Shown: positions 46,179 through 55,146, counted from the first letter of the stretch. The stretch: 64,000 nucleotides of DNA from an uncultured Bacteroidota bacterium (GCA_902786595.1 CADADB010000002.1:94011-158010), one strand, 5' to 3'. Numbers and translations: made by a program. Notes: generated by a model from the sequence alone, not told the origin.

Positions 46179-48557
46179 ATGACAAAAGAGGAACAGATAT
46201 TATCAGAACTCAATGAACAGCAACAAGTTGCAGTTACTCAGACAGAGGGCCCGGTGATGGTGTTGGCAGGGGCTGGATCAGGGAAAACCCGTGTGCTGAC
46301 TTACAGGATTGCCTATATGCTGGCCGTGAATAACATCAATCCCTATCGGATTTTGGCGCTTACTTTTACCAATAAGGCAGCTGCTGAGATGCGCGAGCGT
46401 ATTCTCCGGCTTGTGGGAGGAGAACTGGCCAGGGCGGTCACCATGGGTACCTTTCACTCCGTTTTTTACCGTATTCTTCGCGTGGAAGCGGAGAGAATCG
46501 GTTTCAGCAGCAATATCACCATATATGATACAGAGGACGCCAAATCGCTTATAAAGAGCATTATCAAGGAGATGGGGCTCGACCCTAAGCAATATACGCC
46601 CGGTTTCATTTTGAGCCGTATTTCCATGGCCAAATCCAGTCTGCTCTCGGCGCAGGAATATGCTGACAACCCCGACATTCAGGCGGCCGACAGAATGTCC
46701 AACAAACCGATGATTTCTCAGATTTTCGCCAAATACAATGACCGTTTGCACAAGGCCAATGCCATGGATTTTGACGATCTGCTCTATTTCATGAACGTGC
46801 TGTTGCGTGACTCTCCAGAGGCCTTGTTCAAATATCAAAACCGTTTCAACTATATCCTCATTGATGAGTATCAAGATACAAACTATGCGCAGTATTTGAT
46901 TATCAAGCGGTTGGCGGCGTTGAACCAGAATATTTGTGTGGTGGGCGATGATGCGCAAAGCATTTATGGCTTCCGGGGCGCTGACATTCAGAATATTCTC
47001 AACTTCAAGCGGGATTATCCTGCAACGCGCATTTTCAAGCTGGAGCAGAACTACCGTTCCACGCAGAATATCGTGAATGCAGCCAATGCCGTGATCAAGC
47101 ACAACAAAGACCGGATGCCGAAGGAAGTTTGGACGGAGAATATCGAAGGACCCAAGATTGAGGTGATTCGTGCCAGTTCTGACTTGGAAGAAGCCCAGGA
47201 GGTCGCCAACAAGATTTTCGAGTTGCAGATGCGAGAGCATGTGGAGAATCGTCAATTCGCCCTTCTTTACCGCACGAACACGCAGTCCCGTGCTTTGGAA
47301 GAGGCGATGGTCAAGCGGCATATTCCGTATAAGATTTTTGGCAGCATCTCATTCTATAACCGCAAGGAAATCAAAACGGTGCTGGCTTATTTCAGGTTGG
47401 TAATCAACCATTACGACGAGGAGTCGCTTCGCCGTGTGATTAACTATCCTATGCGCGGTATTGGCGACACCACGGTAGCACGCGTGGCGACAGCGGCACA
47501 GGCGGCGCGTGTCCCGATGTGGGAGGTGGTGGCGAATCCCGAAAACTACAATACGGGCTTGAATGGTCCTACAATGGCCCGTATGCGCGAGTTTGCCGAC
47601 CTCATCAGCGGTTTTTCCTCCCAGTTGACGAAGCTTGACGCATACGAATTGGGTATGCAAATCGTGAGTAAATCCGGTGTGGCAAAGGCATTGAACGAAA
47701 ATATCGAAGAAAAAGAGCGTGTGGATCATGTGAACGAGCTGCTCAACGCCATGAAGAGCTTCACGGAGCGCGAACCCGATAATATCCTCAATGAAGAGAC
47801 CGGCGAGATGTTGGAAACCTATTTCCCGTCGCTGGATCAGTATATGCAGTCTGTTTCCCTGCTTGATGACAAGGACTTGAATAGCAAAGACGATAATACC
47901 GATGACAATGTAGTCCGGTTGATGACCATCCACTCGGCGAAGGGCTTGGAGTTTGATTATGTGTTTGTTACGGGAATGGAGGAGAACCTTTTCCCCTCAT
48001 CGCTGAGTTTGGATTCCCGCCAGGAGATGGAGGAAGAGCGGCGGTTGTTTTACGTTGCGCTTACCCGCGCCCGCAAGCAGGTATTCCTTACCATGGCGAT
48101 GTCCCGTTTCCAATATGGTCAGCGTCGTCCGTGTGAGAGCAGTCGTTTTTTGGAGGAGATTCCCGCCCGTTTCTTGAATGTCACGCACAAGGCATCGGAG
48201 GGTTTTGGCTTGTTCGGAAGTTCCTCTATAGACTCTTCGGAACGCGGTTTCCGGTTCCATTTTGGGACACGTTCTTCGTCAGGCGGTTACAGTCGTGAGG
48301 TGCGCAAGCCCGTGACGTCTGTCACGCCCAAGCCGGTGGTGAAAACCAAACAGGAGGTGCAGCTTGACCAAATCGGCGAGTTGGCGGCTCCGGAATCCAT
48401 TCAACCCGGGGTGCGCGTCTATCACAACAAATTCGGTTTCGGCAGGGTGGATTCGGTTTCCGGTGTAGGTCCTGATGCACGGGCTGTGGTGCTTTTTGAT
48501 ACCGTAGGGTCCAAAACCTTAGTCCTTAAATTCGCTAAATTATTGATACCAAAATAA
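46179..48557 (+). CDS. UvrD/PcrA/Rep-type DNA helicase
   Basis: A superfamily 1A 3'-5' helicase of 792 residues. Motif Q and Walker A are LNEQQQVAVTQTEGPVMVLAGAGSGKTRVL; Ia is ALTFTNKAAAEMRERI; motif II is YILIDEYQDTNYAQY; III is VVGDDAQSIYGFRGADIQNIL; IV is LEQNYRSTQNIV; V is VRLMTIHSAKGLEFDYVFV; VI is EEERRLFYVALTRARKQVFL. The C-terminus (PGVRVYHNKFGFGRVDSVSGVG) is the Tudor-like domain that binds RNA polymerase in PcrA and UvrD. The size is that of PcrA. It acts in repair and in clearing replication-transcription conflicts. The GSCFA gene follows after 6 bp. Confidence 0.95.
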   Translation: MTKEEQILSELNEQQQVAVTQTEGPVMVLAGAGSGKTRVLTYRIAYMLAVNNINPYRILALTFTNKAAAEMRERILRLVGGELARAVTMGTFHSVFYRILRVEAERIGFSSNITIYDTEDAKSLIKSIIKEMGLDPKQYTPGFILSRISMAKSSLLSAQEYADNPDIQAADRMSNKPMISQIFAKYNDRLHKANAMDFDDLLYFMNVLLRDSPEALFKYQNRFNYILIDEYQDTNYAQYLIIKRLAALNQNICVVGDDAQSIYGFRGADIQNILNFKRDYPATRIFKLEQNYRSTQNIVNAANAVIKHNKDRMPKEVWTENIEGPKIEVIRASSDLEEAQEVANKIFELQMREHVENRQFALLYRTNTQSRALEEAMVKRHIPYKIFGSISFYNRKEIKTVLAYFRLVINHYDEESLRRVINYPMRGIGDTTVARVATAAQAARVPMWEVVANPENYNTGLNGPTMARMREFADLISGFSSQLTKLDAYELGMQIVSKSGVAKALNENIEEKERVDHVNELLNAMKSFTEREPDNILNEETGEMLETYFPSLDQYMQSVSLLDDKDLNSKDDNTDDNVVRLMTIHSAKGLEFDYVFVTGMEENLFPSSLSLDSRQEMEEERRLFYVALTRARKQVFLTMAMSRFQYGQRRPCESSRFLEEIPARFLNVTHKASEGFGLFGSSSIDSSERGFRFHFGTRSSSGGYSREVRKPVTSVTPKPVVKTKQEVQLDQIGELAAPESIQPGVRVYHNKFGFGRVDSVSGVGPDARAVVLFDTVGSKTLVLKFAKLLIPK

Positions 48558-48563
48558 GATAAT

Positions 48564-49424
48564 ATGCAATTCAGAACTATAATACCCGCCCCACAATACC
48601 CTTTTGAGATCACACGGAATGACACCGTGATGCTTGTGGGTTCCTGTTTCTCTGACAATATGGGACATTATTTTGATGTTCACCGTTTTGACGTCTGCTC
48701 CAATCCTTTCGGGGTGCTTTTCAATCCGATTTCCATTGACAGGGCGTTGCGTTTCATGCTTCAGCCCGATCTCTTTGACAAAAACCGGTATTTTTACAAA
48801 TATCGTGACCTATGGGTGAGTTTTGCCCATCATGGTCGTTTCTCAAAGGAGAATTATGAGGATTTTGAAGATGAAATTGAAAAGAATTTGCAGGAGAGCG
48901 CAGACTTCCTGCGTAAAACCCGCTATTTGTTCGTTACTTTTGGCACGGCTTTTTGTTATAAGTTCATTCCTCGGGATTTGATTGTTTCCAATTGCCATAA
49001 GATTCCGAATCATCAGTTTGAACGGATTCGTTTGGATGTGAAAAAGATTGTGTCACAATGGAATAGTACGCTCAAATTGCTGAAAGAGGAGATTCCGGAC
49101 ATAAAGGTTGTTTTCACCGTCAGTCCGGTGCGCCATCTTGGAGACGGTGCACACGAAAACGCCTTAAGTAAGTCTGAGCTTCTGTTGGCCGTGGATAAGC
49201 TGGTGGACAATGAAGACACATTCTATTTTCCCGCATACGAATATCTGATGGACGATTTGCGGGACTACCGCTTTTATTCCAAGGATTTATGTCATCCTAA
49301 TGATATGGCTATAAGCTACTTGGAAGAGAAATTGGCGGAAGCTTTTTTCTCTCCGGAAACGAGGGAGCAAATGGTGGAGATAGAAAAGGAGAACCGTTTC
49401 CTAAATCATCGCAAGTTTAGATAG
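48564..49424 (+). CDS. GSCFA domain protein
   Basis: A protein of 286 residues with the GSCFA domain through nearly its full length: NDTVMLVGSCFSDNMGHYFD holds the name motif (residues about 25-31), then NPFGVLFNPISIDRAL, FVTFGTAFCYKF and FTVSPVRHLGDGAHENALSKSELLLAVDKLV and the final HPNDMAISYLEEKLAEAFFS. The GSC and the terminal Asp/His are positioned like the catalytic residues of SGNH esterases, so hydrolysis of an acyl ester on a polysaccharide is a reasonable guess. No signal peptide is present. It lies 6 bp after the helicase gene and is convergent with purN. Confidence 0.87.
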   Translation: MQFRTIIPAPQYPFEITRNDTVMLVGSCFSDNMGHYFDVHRFDVCSNPFGVLFNPISIDRALRFMLQPDLFDKNRYFYKYRDLWVSFAHHGRFSKENYEDFEDEIEKNLQESADFLRKTRYLFVTFGTAFCYKFIPRDLIVSNCHKIPNHQFERIRLDVKKIVSQWNSTLKLLKEEIPDIKVVFTVSPVRHLGDGAHENALSKSELLLAVDKLVDNEDTFYFPAYEYLMDDLRDYRFYSKDLCHPNDMAISYLEEKLAEAFFSPETREQMVEIEKENRFLNHRKFR

Positions 49425-49428
49425 CCGT

Positions 49429-49995
49429 TTATCGGTTGATGGTTTTGTCAACGGTTTCGGGGTAGTGCTGATGCTCCAGCTGATGGATTTTCGTTTCAAT
49501 GGTTTCTAACGTGTCGTTCTCTTCAGCATGGAAGGCAAACTGGTTGATTATCTTACCAGTGTCGATGCCTTCATCGACAAAATGGATGGTAATTCCGAAG
49601 ACTTTCACGCCGTAATGGTAGGCGTCGGCGATGCCGTGTGCGCCAGGGAACGAGGGCAGCAGGGCAGGGTGCAGGTTGATGATGCGCATGGGGAACGCTT
49701 CCAAAAGCGTTTTCCCGATGATGCGCATATAGCCGGCCAGCACGATGTACTCAACTTGTCGTTTTTGAAGTTCGGCTAAAACGGCCTGCTCGTATGCGGC
49801 CTTTCCGGCGTAGTCCTTTGCACAAAAAGTGAACGCGTCAATGCCAGCGGCATTGGCGCGTTCCACTGCTTTGCTTGAAGGATTGTCGGATACTAATAAT
49901 ACGATGTCGGCGTTCAGCGTCTGCTGTTTCACGGCCTCAATGAGAGCTTGGAAATTGGAGCCGAAACCGCTGGCAAATACGGCAATCTTCTTCAT
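49429..49995 (-). CDS. purN: Phosphoribosylglycinamide formyltransferase
   Basis: PurN transfers a formyl group from 10-formyl-THF to GAR in purine synthesis. The 188-residue product has KIAVFASGFGSNFQALIEAV (phosphate-binding loop), the catalytic Asn-x-His in RIINLHPALLPSFPGAHGI and the catalytic Asp in FVDEGIDTGKII. Length and order are those of monofunctional PurN. The Cys-rich lipoprotein gene ends 6 bp upstream on the same strand, so the two are co-transcribed from the promoter at 50544-50551. Confidence 0.95.
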   Translation of the reverse strand: MKKIAVFASGFGSNFQALIEAVKQQTLNADIVLLVSDNPSSKAVERANAAGIDAFTFCAKDYAGKAAYEQAVLAELQKRQVEYIVLAGYMRIIGKTLLEAFPMRIINLHPALLPSFPGAHGIADAYHYGVKVFGITIHFVDEGIDTGKIINQFAFHAEENDTLETIETKIHQLEHQHYPETVDKTINR

Positions 49996-50001
49996 AGCGA
50001 A

Positions 50002-50499
50002 TTAGTTACCTTTCGGACATTTGCCGCCTTCCTTGGGGCAGCCTTTGCCTTCACCTTTGCATCCGTGTTTGTCACCGTCTTTGCAGCAAGCTTTGCCTTC
50101 TCCTTTTTTGCAACCACCGCAGCAACTCATTTCGTCGAAAGCGGCTTTTCTGTCATCAAGGGAAAGCTTATCCCAATTGAGCATAGCGGCCTCAAATTTG
50201 GCTTTCTTCTCTTCTTGGGCTTTCTTCATGGCTTGCATTTCATCGTATTTGGCTTTACGCATGTCAAGCAGTTCAGCTTTGCGTTCATCGGTGAGATTTT
50301 CCCAGTTCTGCCAGTCTTCGGCGGCTTTCTTGCAGGCCTCCATTTCGGCTTTCTGTTCTTCGGTCATCTCCTTGCAGCAAGGTTGATCTTCTGCTTGCAC
50401 TTCAGTACATTCTGCTTTCTGCTCAGCCGGTTTGTTGTTGGTGCAGGCGGTGAACATCAGACAGCATGCAGCTGCCATCATGATAAAAAGTTTCTTCAT
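50002..50499 (-). CDS. Cysteine-rich lipoprotein, probable metal binding
   Basis: A protein of 165 residues with a lipoprotein signal (MMAAACCLMFTAC, lipobox Cys at residue 19). After the anchor it has 12 more Cys, singly and in pairs (QPCC, MSCCGGC, KACC), with the last seven or eight crowded in the C-terminal 35 residues among Lys and Gly (CCGGCKKGEGKACC, HGCKGEGKGC). The middle is a charged helix (ENLTDERKAELLDMRKAKYDEMQAMKKAQEEKK) that recalls periplasmic heavy-metal resistance or Spy-like helical proteins. Metal capture at the envelope is the natural reading but is inference. It is followed by purN at 6 bp; the pairing looks accidental. Confidence 0.75.
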   Translation of the reverse strand: MKKLFIMMAAACCLMFTACTNNKPAEQKAECTEVQAEDQPCCKEMTEEQKAEMEACKKAAEDWQNWENLTDERKAELLDMRKAKYDEMQAMKKAQEEKKAKFEAAMLNWDKLSLDDRKAAFDEMSCCGGCKKGEGKACCKDGDKHGCKGEGKGCPKEGGKCPKGN

Positions 50500-50543
50500 T
50501 TTTTTCTTTTTTAATGGGTTATAACAGTTTTATTTAACGGGCG

Positions 50544-50551
50544 CAAAAATA
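50544..50551 (-). promoter_or_regulatory. -7 box TATTTTTG for the Cys-rich lipoprotein and purN
   Basis: Minus-strand TAnnTTTG 45 bp upstream of the lipoprotein ATG. Confidence 0.7.
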
Positions 50552-50681
50552 GTTTTTTTTCAATCCCCAGACTGTTTAAAATTCTTAATTCATGCAAAAA
50601 TATAAGAAACAGCAACAGGCATCCGTAAGCCAATTGCCAAAAACTCAAGGAGAATAGTATTTGGCCTCTCTTCTTGCGTCT

Positions 50682-51116
50682 CTATTTCACCGGATACGGC
50701 ACCACAATGTCGTCGCAATACTCGCAGCGGTAGGAGCGTTTCTTCTTATCGACGAGGTGGAAAACATGCGGGAAATAGTGCTCTACGGAGGTGACGCAGC
50801 GCGGGTTTTTGCAGCGGATGATGTTCTCCACGCGGTCAGGCACTTCCAGTTTCACCTTCTTGATGGTCTTCCCCTCCTCGATGATGTTCACTGTCGCGTT
50901 CGGGTCGATCAGCCCTAGGAAGTCGTAATTGATGTCGATGACATTGTTGATCTTTATGATGTCTTTTTTGCCCATCTTCTGACTGTAGGCGTTGCAGATG
51001 AGGGCGACATTATAATCGGCCTTGTCAAGGTTCAGATAATTGAACACCTGGATTCCGTAGCCGGCGGTAATGTGGTCGATGACAATACCTTTTTCTATAC
51101 TGGTGATTTCTAACAT
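50682..51116 (-). CDS. pyrI: Aspartate carbamoyltransferase regulatory chain
   Basis: PyrI binds CTP or ATP and holds the catalytic trimers of aspartate transcarbamoylase together. The 144-residue product has the effector domain (SIEKGIVIDHITAGYGIQVFNYLNL, KKDIIKINNVIDI) and the zinc domain with four Cys in CKNPRC (C-x4-C) and CEYC (C-x2-C). The length is close to the E. coli chain. The gene lies downstream of pyrB, separated by 160 bp that contain an 18-unit heptad array. Confidence 0.95.
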   Translation of the reverse strand: MLEITSIEKGIVIDHITAGYGIQVFNYLNLDKADYNVALICNAYSQKMGKKDIIKINNVIDINYDFLGLIDPNATVNIIEEGKTIKKVKLEVPDRVENIIRCKNPRCVTSVEHYFPHVFHLVDKKKRSYRCEYCDDIVVPYPVK

Positions 51117-51154
51117 GATGTTTCTTATTTATGATGATGTTTTCTTGCTATTTT

Positions 51155-51280
51155 GACTTTAGACTGAGGACTTTAGACTGAGGACTTGAGACTTGGGACT
51201 TGAGATTTGAGAGTTTTTATCATAAATCATAAGTCTTAAATCATAAGTCTTAAGTCCTCAGTCCTCAATCTTACGTCTAA
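51155..51280 (+). repeat. Heptad tandem array L, 18 units, two-armed (GACTTGA ... AGTCTTA)
   Basis: 126 bp in perfect 7-bp phase. The left arm is GACTTTA, GACTGAG (both twice), GACTTGA, GACTTGG, GACTTGA, GATTTGA, GAGTTTT. After TATCATA and AATCATA the right arm is AGTCTTA (twice), AATCATA, AGTCCTC (twice), AATCTTA, CGTCTAA, near the reverse complement of the left arm. The right end includes the complement of the pyrB stop codon. Confidence 0.95.
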
Positions 51281-52200
51281 TAAATCCCTAAAAGTTTCAG
51301 AATCAACGCCATACGTACATACATGCCGTTTTTGGCCTGCTGGAAGTATTGTGCTCTCGGGTCGTCATCAACTTCAGTGCTGATTTCATTGACGCGGGGC
51401 AGGGGGTGCAGGATGTAAGTGTCGGGGCGGGCGTAGGACATTTTCTCTTTGTCGAGGATGAACCGGTCTTTCAGGCGGATATAGTCCTCTTCGTTGAAGA
51501 AACGTTCGCGTTGCACGCGGGTCATGTAGAGGAAGTCGAGCTGACCCATGTAGGGTTCCATCTGATCGACTTCTTGGAATGGGATGCCTTTCTTGCGGAC
51601 CACCTCTTCGCGGATGTATTCCGGAACTCTCAGCTCCTCGGGGGAGATGAAGATGAAGCGGACGCCCTCGTAGTTGCTGAGGAACTTGACAAGGGAGTGG
51701 ACGGTGCGGCCGAATTTGAGGTCGCCGCAGAATCCGTAAGTTTTGTTTTCCACACTACCGCGCAGACGTTCGATGGTGAGGATGTCGGTGAGGGTTTGTG
51801 TGGGGTGTTGGTGGCCGCCGTCACCGGCGTTGATGAGCGGCATGTGGATGTAGTGGCTGGCCAAACGCGGGGCGCCCTCTTTGGGGTGGCGCATGGCTGC
51901 GATGTCGGCGTAGCACTCCACAGTGCGCAAGGTGTCGGCAATGCTTTCACCCTTGGCGGTGGATGAGGAAGCGGCTTCGGAGAAACCGATTACCTGGCCG
52001 CCCAGGCGCAACATGGCCGTTTCGAAACTCAGACGCGTGCGCGTGCTCGGCTCATAAAAAAGAGTTGCCAGGATTTTGCCTTCGCAACTCTTACTGTATT
52101 TCGCCGGATCGGCGATAATCTGGTGACCCAAATCGAAAATTTCGCGGAACTCTTCGCGCGTGAAATCGGACGGGTCGATCAAACTTCTGTTTTTTAACAT
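51277..52200 (-). CDS. pyrB: Aspartate carbamoyltransferase catalytic chain
   Basis: PyrB joins carbamoyl phosphate and aspartate in the first committed step of pyrimidine synthesis. The 307-residue product has the carbamoyl-phosphate loop [42 protein letters not shown], the [27 protein letters not shown] region and the C-terminal [25 protein letters not shown]. All the catalytic Arg, His and Lys regions can be seen. pyrI follows on the same strand, so this is the allosteric form of the enzyme. The stop codon is part of heptad array L. Confidence 0.96.
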   Translation of the reverse strand: MLKNRSLIDPSDFTREEFREIFDLGHQIIADPAKYSKSCEGKILATLFYEPSTRTRLSFETAMLRLGGQVIGFSEAASSSTAKGESIADTLRTVECYADIAAMRHPKEGAPRLASHYIHMPLINAGDGGHQHPTQTLTDILTIERLRGSVENKTYGFCGDLKFGRTVHSLVKFLSNYEGVRFIFISPEELRVPEYIREEVVRKKGIPFQEVDQMEPYMGQLDFLYMTRVQRERFFNEEDYIRLKDRFILDKEKMSYARPDTYILHPLPRVNEISTEVDDDPRAQYFQQAKNGMYVRMALILKLLGIY

Positions 52201-52291
52201 AATGAAACCTCCTATATTTTTAATTATAAATAACTTCCATACTTCGTTGCGGCTTTTTCCACCCCTTAATTTACCAAAACTAAATCCAATG

Positions 52292-52299
52292 CAAAAATA
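52292..52299 (-). promoter_or_regulatory. -7 box TATTTTTG for pyrB-pyrI
   Basis: Minus-strand TAnnTTTG about 92 bp upstream of the pyrB ATG. The leader between them has no clear attenuator hairpin. Confidence 0.65.
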
Positions 52300-52405
52300 A
52301 TATTTTTTTAGGATTAGAGAAGTCCCGTAAAAAAAATATGTAACGCAAAGTGATGGTCATATTCATAGTCATGGAAAAACCAAAAGCGAATAGCTAAAAA
52401 AATCG

Positions 52406-52413
52406 TATCTTCG
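52406..52413 (+). promoter_or_regulatory. -7 box variant TATCTTCG for the HdrD-like gene
   Basis: One mismatch to TAnnTTTG, 17 bp upstream of the ATG at 52430. Confidence 0.55.
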
Positions 52414-52429
52414 CGCCAAAATAATAAAT

Positions 52430-53725
52430 ATGAAAGACATCTCTCCGGAAAGCATCCAAAAGGCCGTCAACATCTTGACCAAACATACAGACAGTAAGCT
52501 GCTTACGCACTTGAACGCTTGTGTTCATTGCGGTTTGTGCGAGACAAGCTGCCTCTTTTTCAAGACGTTTGAGGAACCCAAATATATCCCAGGCAAGAAA
52601 GTGGATATGGTTTCGTCCATATATCGCCGTTATTGCACTTTTTTGGGGAAAACTGCACCTAAATTGACGAATGCCAAAGAGTTAACAGAGGATTACATCG
52701 CTGAAATGGTGGATTCTTTGTATGGTGCCTGCACGATGTGCGGTCGTTGTGTGAAGCATTGCTCCATTGGGGTGGATATTCCGTTCGTGGTGCGCACAGG
52801 ACGCCGTATGTTAGCCGCAATGGGCTGTGTGCCGGATTCTTTGCAAGCCACTGTGGATGCCGCGCTGAACACGAAGAACAACATGGCCATCCCGAAAGAG
52901 GATTTCGTGGATACTATTGACTGGATGCAGGAGGAATTGCAGGACGAATTGGAAACCGAGGAGACACTGATTCCATTGAACAAGGAAAATGCAGAGATTC
53001 TCTACACGTTGAATCCTCGCGAACCGAAGTTCTTTCCGCTCTCTATCGCCGCTGCCGCCAAGATTTTTCACGTGGCTGGCGCTGACTGGACCCTTTCGGA
53101 TGAGATGTACGACGTGACAAATTACGGCTACTTCTCTGGCAAGGATGAACATGCCAAGCAGATTGCCCAGCACATGTACGACGAGATGGCGAAGCTGAAA
53201 TGCAAAACGTTGGTGTTGGGTGAGTGTGGCCATGGCACACGCGCCCTACGTTGGGAAGCGCCCAACTACATGGGGCAACATCCTGATTTCAAGATGATTT
53301 CTCTCGTTGAATTGATTGAAGAATACATCAAATCAGGTAAAATAAAACTGGATAAAACTTTAAATACCAAGAAATACACCATTCACGATCCGTGCAATAT
53401 CACGCGTAATGGCGGTTTGTTCAATTCGTTGCGTTATGTGGTGAAACAGGCAGTGCCGGAACTTATCGAAATGGATCCGTTCGGTAGCGACAACTTCTGC
53501 TGCGGTGGTGGCGGCGGCATGTTGGCCATGAGCGAATACAACGAACGCCGCCTAAAAATCGGCAAGATCAAGGCCGACCAGATCAAGGCGACGGGCGCGG
53601 ATGTGGTGATAACGCCCTGCCACAACTGTGCTGACCAGCTAACACAAATCAACCACGAATATAAGCTCGGTGTCGAGATTAAATCCGTGGCTGAAGTCGT
53701 GGCTGATGCGATTGTATTAGCGTGA
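52430..53725 (+). CDS. HdrD/TmcB/DsrK-like Fe-S oxidoreductase
   Basis: A cytoplasmic protein of 431 residues. It has two N-terminal ferredoxin motifs, CVHCGLCETSC (residues about 32-42) and CTMCGRCVKHC (around residue 103), and a C-terminal CCG domain of the pattern C-x34-CC-x38-CxxC (DPC, FCCGGGGG, PCHNC), which in HdrB/HdrD binds the unusual [4Fe-4S] cluster that splits disulfides. An earlier partial CCG-like segment has LGECGHG. The region YRRYCTFLGKTAPKL, NAKELTEDYIAEMVDSLYGACTMCGRC is like TmcB/DsrK. Such subunits pass electrons between quinol at a NarI-type membrane partner and a thiol-disulfide carrier such as DsrC. Candidates for both partners are at 60.5-61.6 kb. Confidence 0.84.
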   Translation: MKDISPESIQKAVNILTKHTDSKLLTHLNACVHCGLCETSCLFFKTFEEPKYIPGKKVDMVSSIYRRYCTFLGKTAPKLTNAKELTEDYIAEMVDSLYGACTMCGRCVKHCSIGVDIPFVVRTGRRMLAAMGCVPDSLQATVDAALNTKNNMAIPKEDFVDTIDWMQEELQDELETEETLIPLNKENAEILYTLNPREPKFFPLSIAAAAKIFHVAGADWTLSDEMYDVTNYGYFSGKDEHAKQIAQHMYDEMAKLKCKTLVLGECGHGTRALRWEAPNYMGQHPDFKMISLVELIEEYIKSGKIKLDKTLNTKKYTIHDPCNITRNGGLFNSLRYVVKQAVPELIEMDPFGSDNFCCGGGGGMLAMSEYNERRLKIGKIKADQIKATGADVVITPCHNCADQLTQINHEYKLGVEIKSVAEVVADAIVLA

Positions 53726-53745
53726 CGCAGGTCTTATCTCGATTT

Positions 53746-54261
53746 TTATGGTGTGCGACTTTTTGTGTCAGAGGATGGTTTCACGTTGGGATTGACAGGT
53801 TTCAACTTCCCCTTGTATTTCTCATCAAGCGCTTTTGAATCCGCTTTGTATTCAATTTTAAGCATTTCAGGAATTTGAATGTTGACCTGTGCTTTCCAGT
53901 CTTTATCCCGCTTGACCATGTCCAGTTTTCCCTCCTGTACCTGTACCGGCGTGGTTTTTTTGTAGGTAACTTCGGCCGTTGTGTCACTCACAATGTTGAC
54001 ATTTATTATCTCAATCGTAGCAGGAGTGTTCTGTTTAATCACGTTGGGATCCAAGTTCGGCATGATGTACTTTTCAATGGCGTGTAGTGTATTTTCAACA
54101 GTTTCCTTTGTCGCGTATGGCTCTGCCTCGGAAATCTTGTAATTACCCATCGCAGTAAGGTAACCCATTGCAGATTGTTCAATCAACGATTTCTCGCTTT
54201 TGCAACACGACAGTAAAGAAGTCATTGCAAAAGCACAGAGAAAGAATGCTATGTTCCTCAT
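53746..54261 (-). CDS. Small lipoprotein, DUF4878-like
   Basis: A protein of 171 residues from the ATG at 54261: signal peptide NIAFFLCAFAMTSLLSCC with a lipobox Cys, then a helical stretch (SLIEQSAMGYLTAMGNYKISEAEPYAT) and a beta-strand region (TIEIINVNIVSDTTAEVTYKKTTPVQVQEGKLDMVKRDKDWKAQVNI), an NTF2-like order found in DUF4878 lipoproteins. The frame can be extended to an ATG at 54273 (MAEI), but that lies on the T-run of a terminator hairpin and would spoil the signal peptide. The C-terminus is Pro- and Lys-rich. The function is unknown. Confidence 0.7.
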   Translation of the reverse strand: MRNIAFFLCAFAMTSLLSCCKSEKSLIEQSAMGYLTAMGNYKISEAEPYATKETVENTLHAIEKYIMPNLDPNVIKQNTPATIEIINVNIVSDTTAEVTYKKTTPVQVQEGKLDMVKRDKDWKAQVNIQIPEMLKIEYKADSKALDEKYKGKLKPVNPNVKPSSDTKSRTP

Positions 54262-54278
54262 AATTTCAGCCATTTAAA

Positions 54279-54310
54279 AATAATGCTCACGTGTAAACGT
54301 GAGCATTATT
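54279..54310 (-). terminator. Rho-independent terminator after the InlB-repeat lipoprotein
   Basis: Perfect 13-bp arms AATAATGCTCACG and CGTGAGCATTATT around a 6-nt loop, followed by T-rich sequence on the minus strand. It separates the genes at 54331 and 53746. Confidence 0.88.
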
Positions 54311-54330
54311 TCTGTTTCTAAAAAAACGAA

Positions 54331-55146
54331 TTATCTAACAGCAACCAGTTGTTTTTTGGCACCGTTCTTGAGGGCCACACCCTTGGTTTGGGAGAGCGTG
54401 ACATTCGTGATGACGTCCGTCATAGGAGCTGTAGGAGCAGCGTCAACACCAGCTTGATCAACGAAAGCGGTGTAAGCGTCAAACATGGTGGCGGTCAAAT
54501 TGGAAGAGAGGGTCATGGCAGTGGCATCGAAAGCAGTGATGTTGAGAGATGCGGTCTTTGCCCACCAGTCACCATAGTTGTAGGTTCCGTCGGTCAAAGT
54601 GGTTTCATTGTAATACTCAATGTAGTTGAAATCGCCACCGGTCAAACCGCCATTGCTGCTGTTGGCTTGGTCATTGAAAGAACCCGTGTTCTTGCCAGTC
54701 AGTGTGGCAAGATCGCAAGTAGGATAGTCACTGCCTGCAGTTTGGGCGGCAGAAACGATCCAACCGGAATAAGAAGAACCATCTTGCATGGTGCCAGAGT
54801 AGAAATTACCTGCGTAATCACCAGCAGTCCAGCTGTTTCCGTTGAACGTCACTTTCACGCCAGGGGTGACAGCTTTGAAGTGAGCGGTGTAGGTTGCGTC
54901 AGCATTAACAGTGATGGTACGAGGATTCTCAGTGTTACCATCCTGCCATTTTTCGAATTCATAACCAGCGTTAGGAGTAGCGGTCAGAACTGCCTCTGAT
55001 CCGTCGGCATAAGTACCAGTGCCCGTTACAGTACCCCAAGCATCGTTGTTGGAATTAACCGTGATGGTGAAGTTTTTCGTACATGAGGTGAAAATCATAC
55101 CTCCGGCCAGAATGGCCATGCAAATTAAGCTTAAGAATCTTTTCAT
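54331..55146 (-). CDS. Lipoprotein with InlB B-repeat-like domain
   Basis: A surface or periplasmic lipoprotein of 271 residues: LICMAILAGGMIFTSC is the signal and lipobox. Residues about 25-95 are a bacterial repeat of the divergent InlB B type (ITVNSNNDAWGTVTGTGTYADGSEAVLTATPNAGYEFEKWQDGNTENPRTITVNADATYTAHFKA). The C-terminal 170 residues form a beta-rich domain (VKVTFNGNSWTAGDYAGNFYSG ... GDFNYIEYYNETTLTDGTYNYGDWW) which I do not recognise. No T9SS sorting sequence is present. Its own terminator follows and no operon partner is obvious. Confidence 0.78.
   Translation of the reverse strand: MKRFLSLICMAILAGGMIFTSCTKNFTITVNSNNDAWGTVTGTGTYADGSEAVLTATPNAGYEFEKWQDGNTENPRTITVNADATYTAHFKAVTPGVKVTFNGNSWTAGDYAGNFYSGTMQDGSSYSGWIVSAAQTAGSDYPTCDLATLTGKNTGSFNDQANSSNGGLTGGDFNYIEYYNETTLTDGTYNYGDWWAKTASLNITAFDATAMTLSSNLTATMFDAYTAFVDQAGVDAAPTAPMTDVITNVTLSQTKGVALKNGAKKQLVAVR

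Noticed and set aside
51155-51280. CRISPR array
   Set aside because: The repeats are 7 bp with no unique spacers, and no cas gene is in the window.
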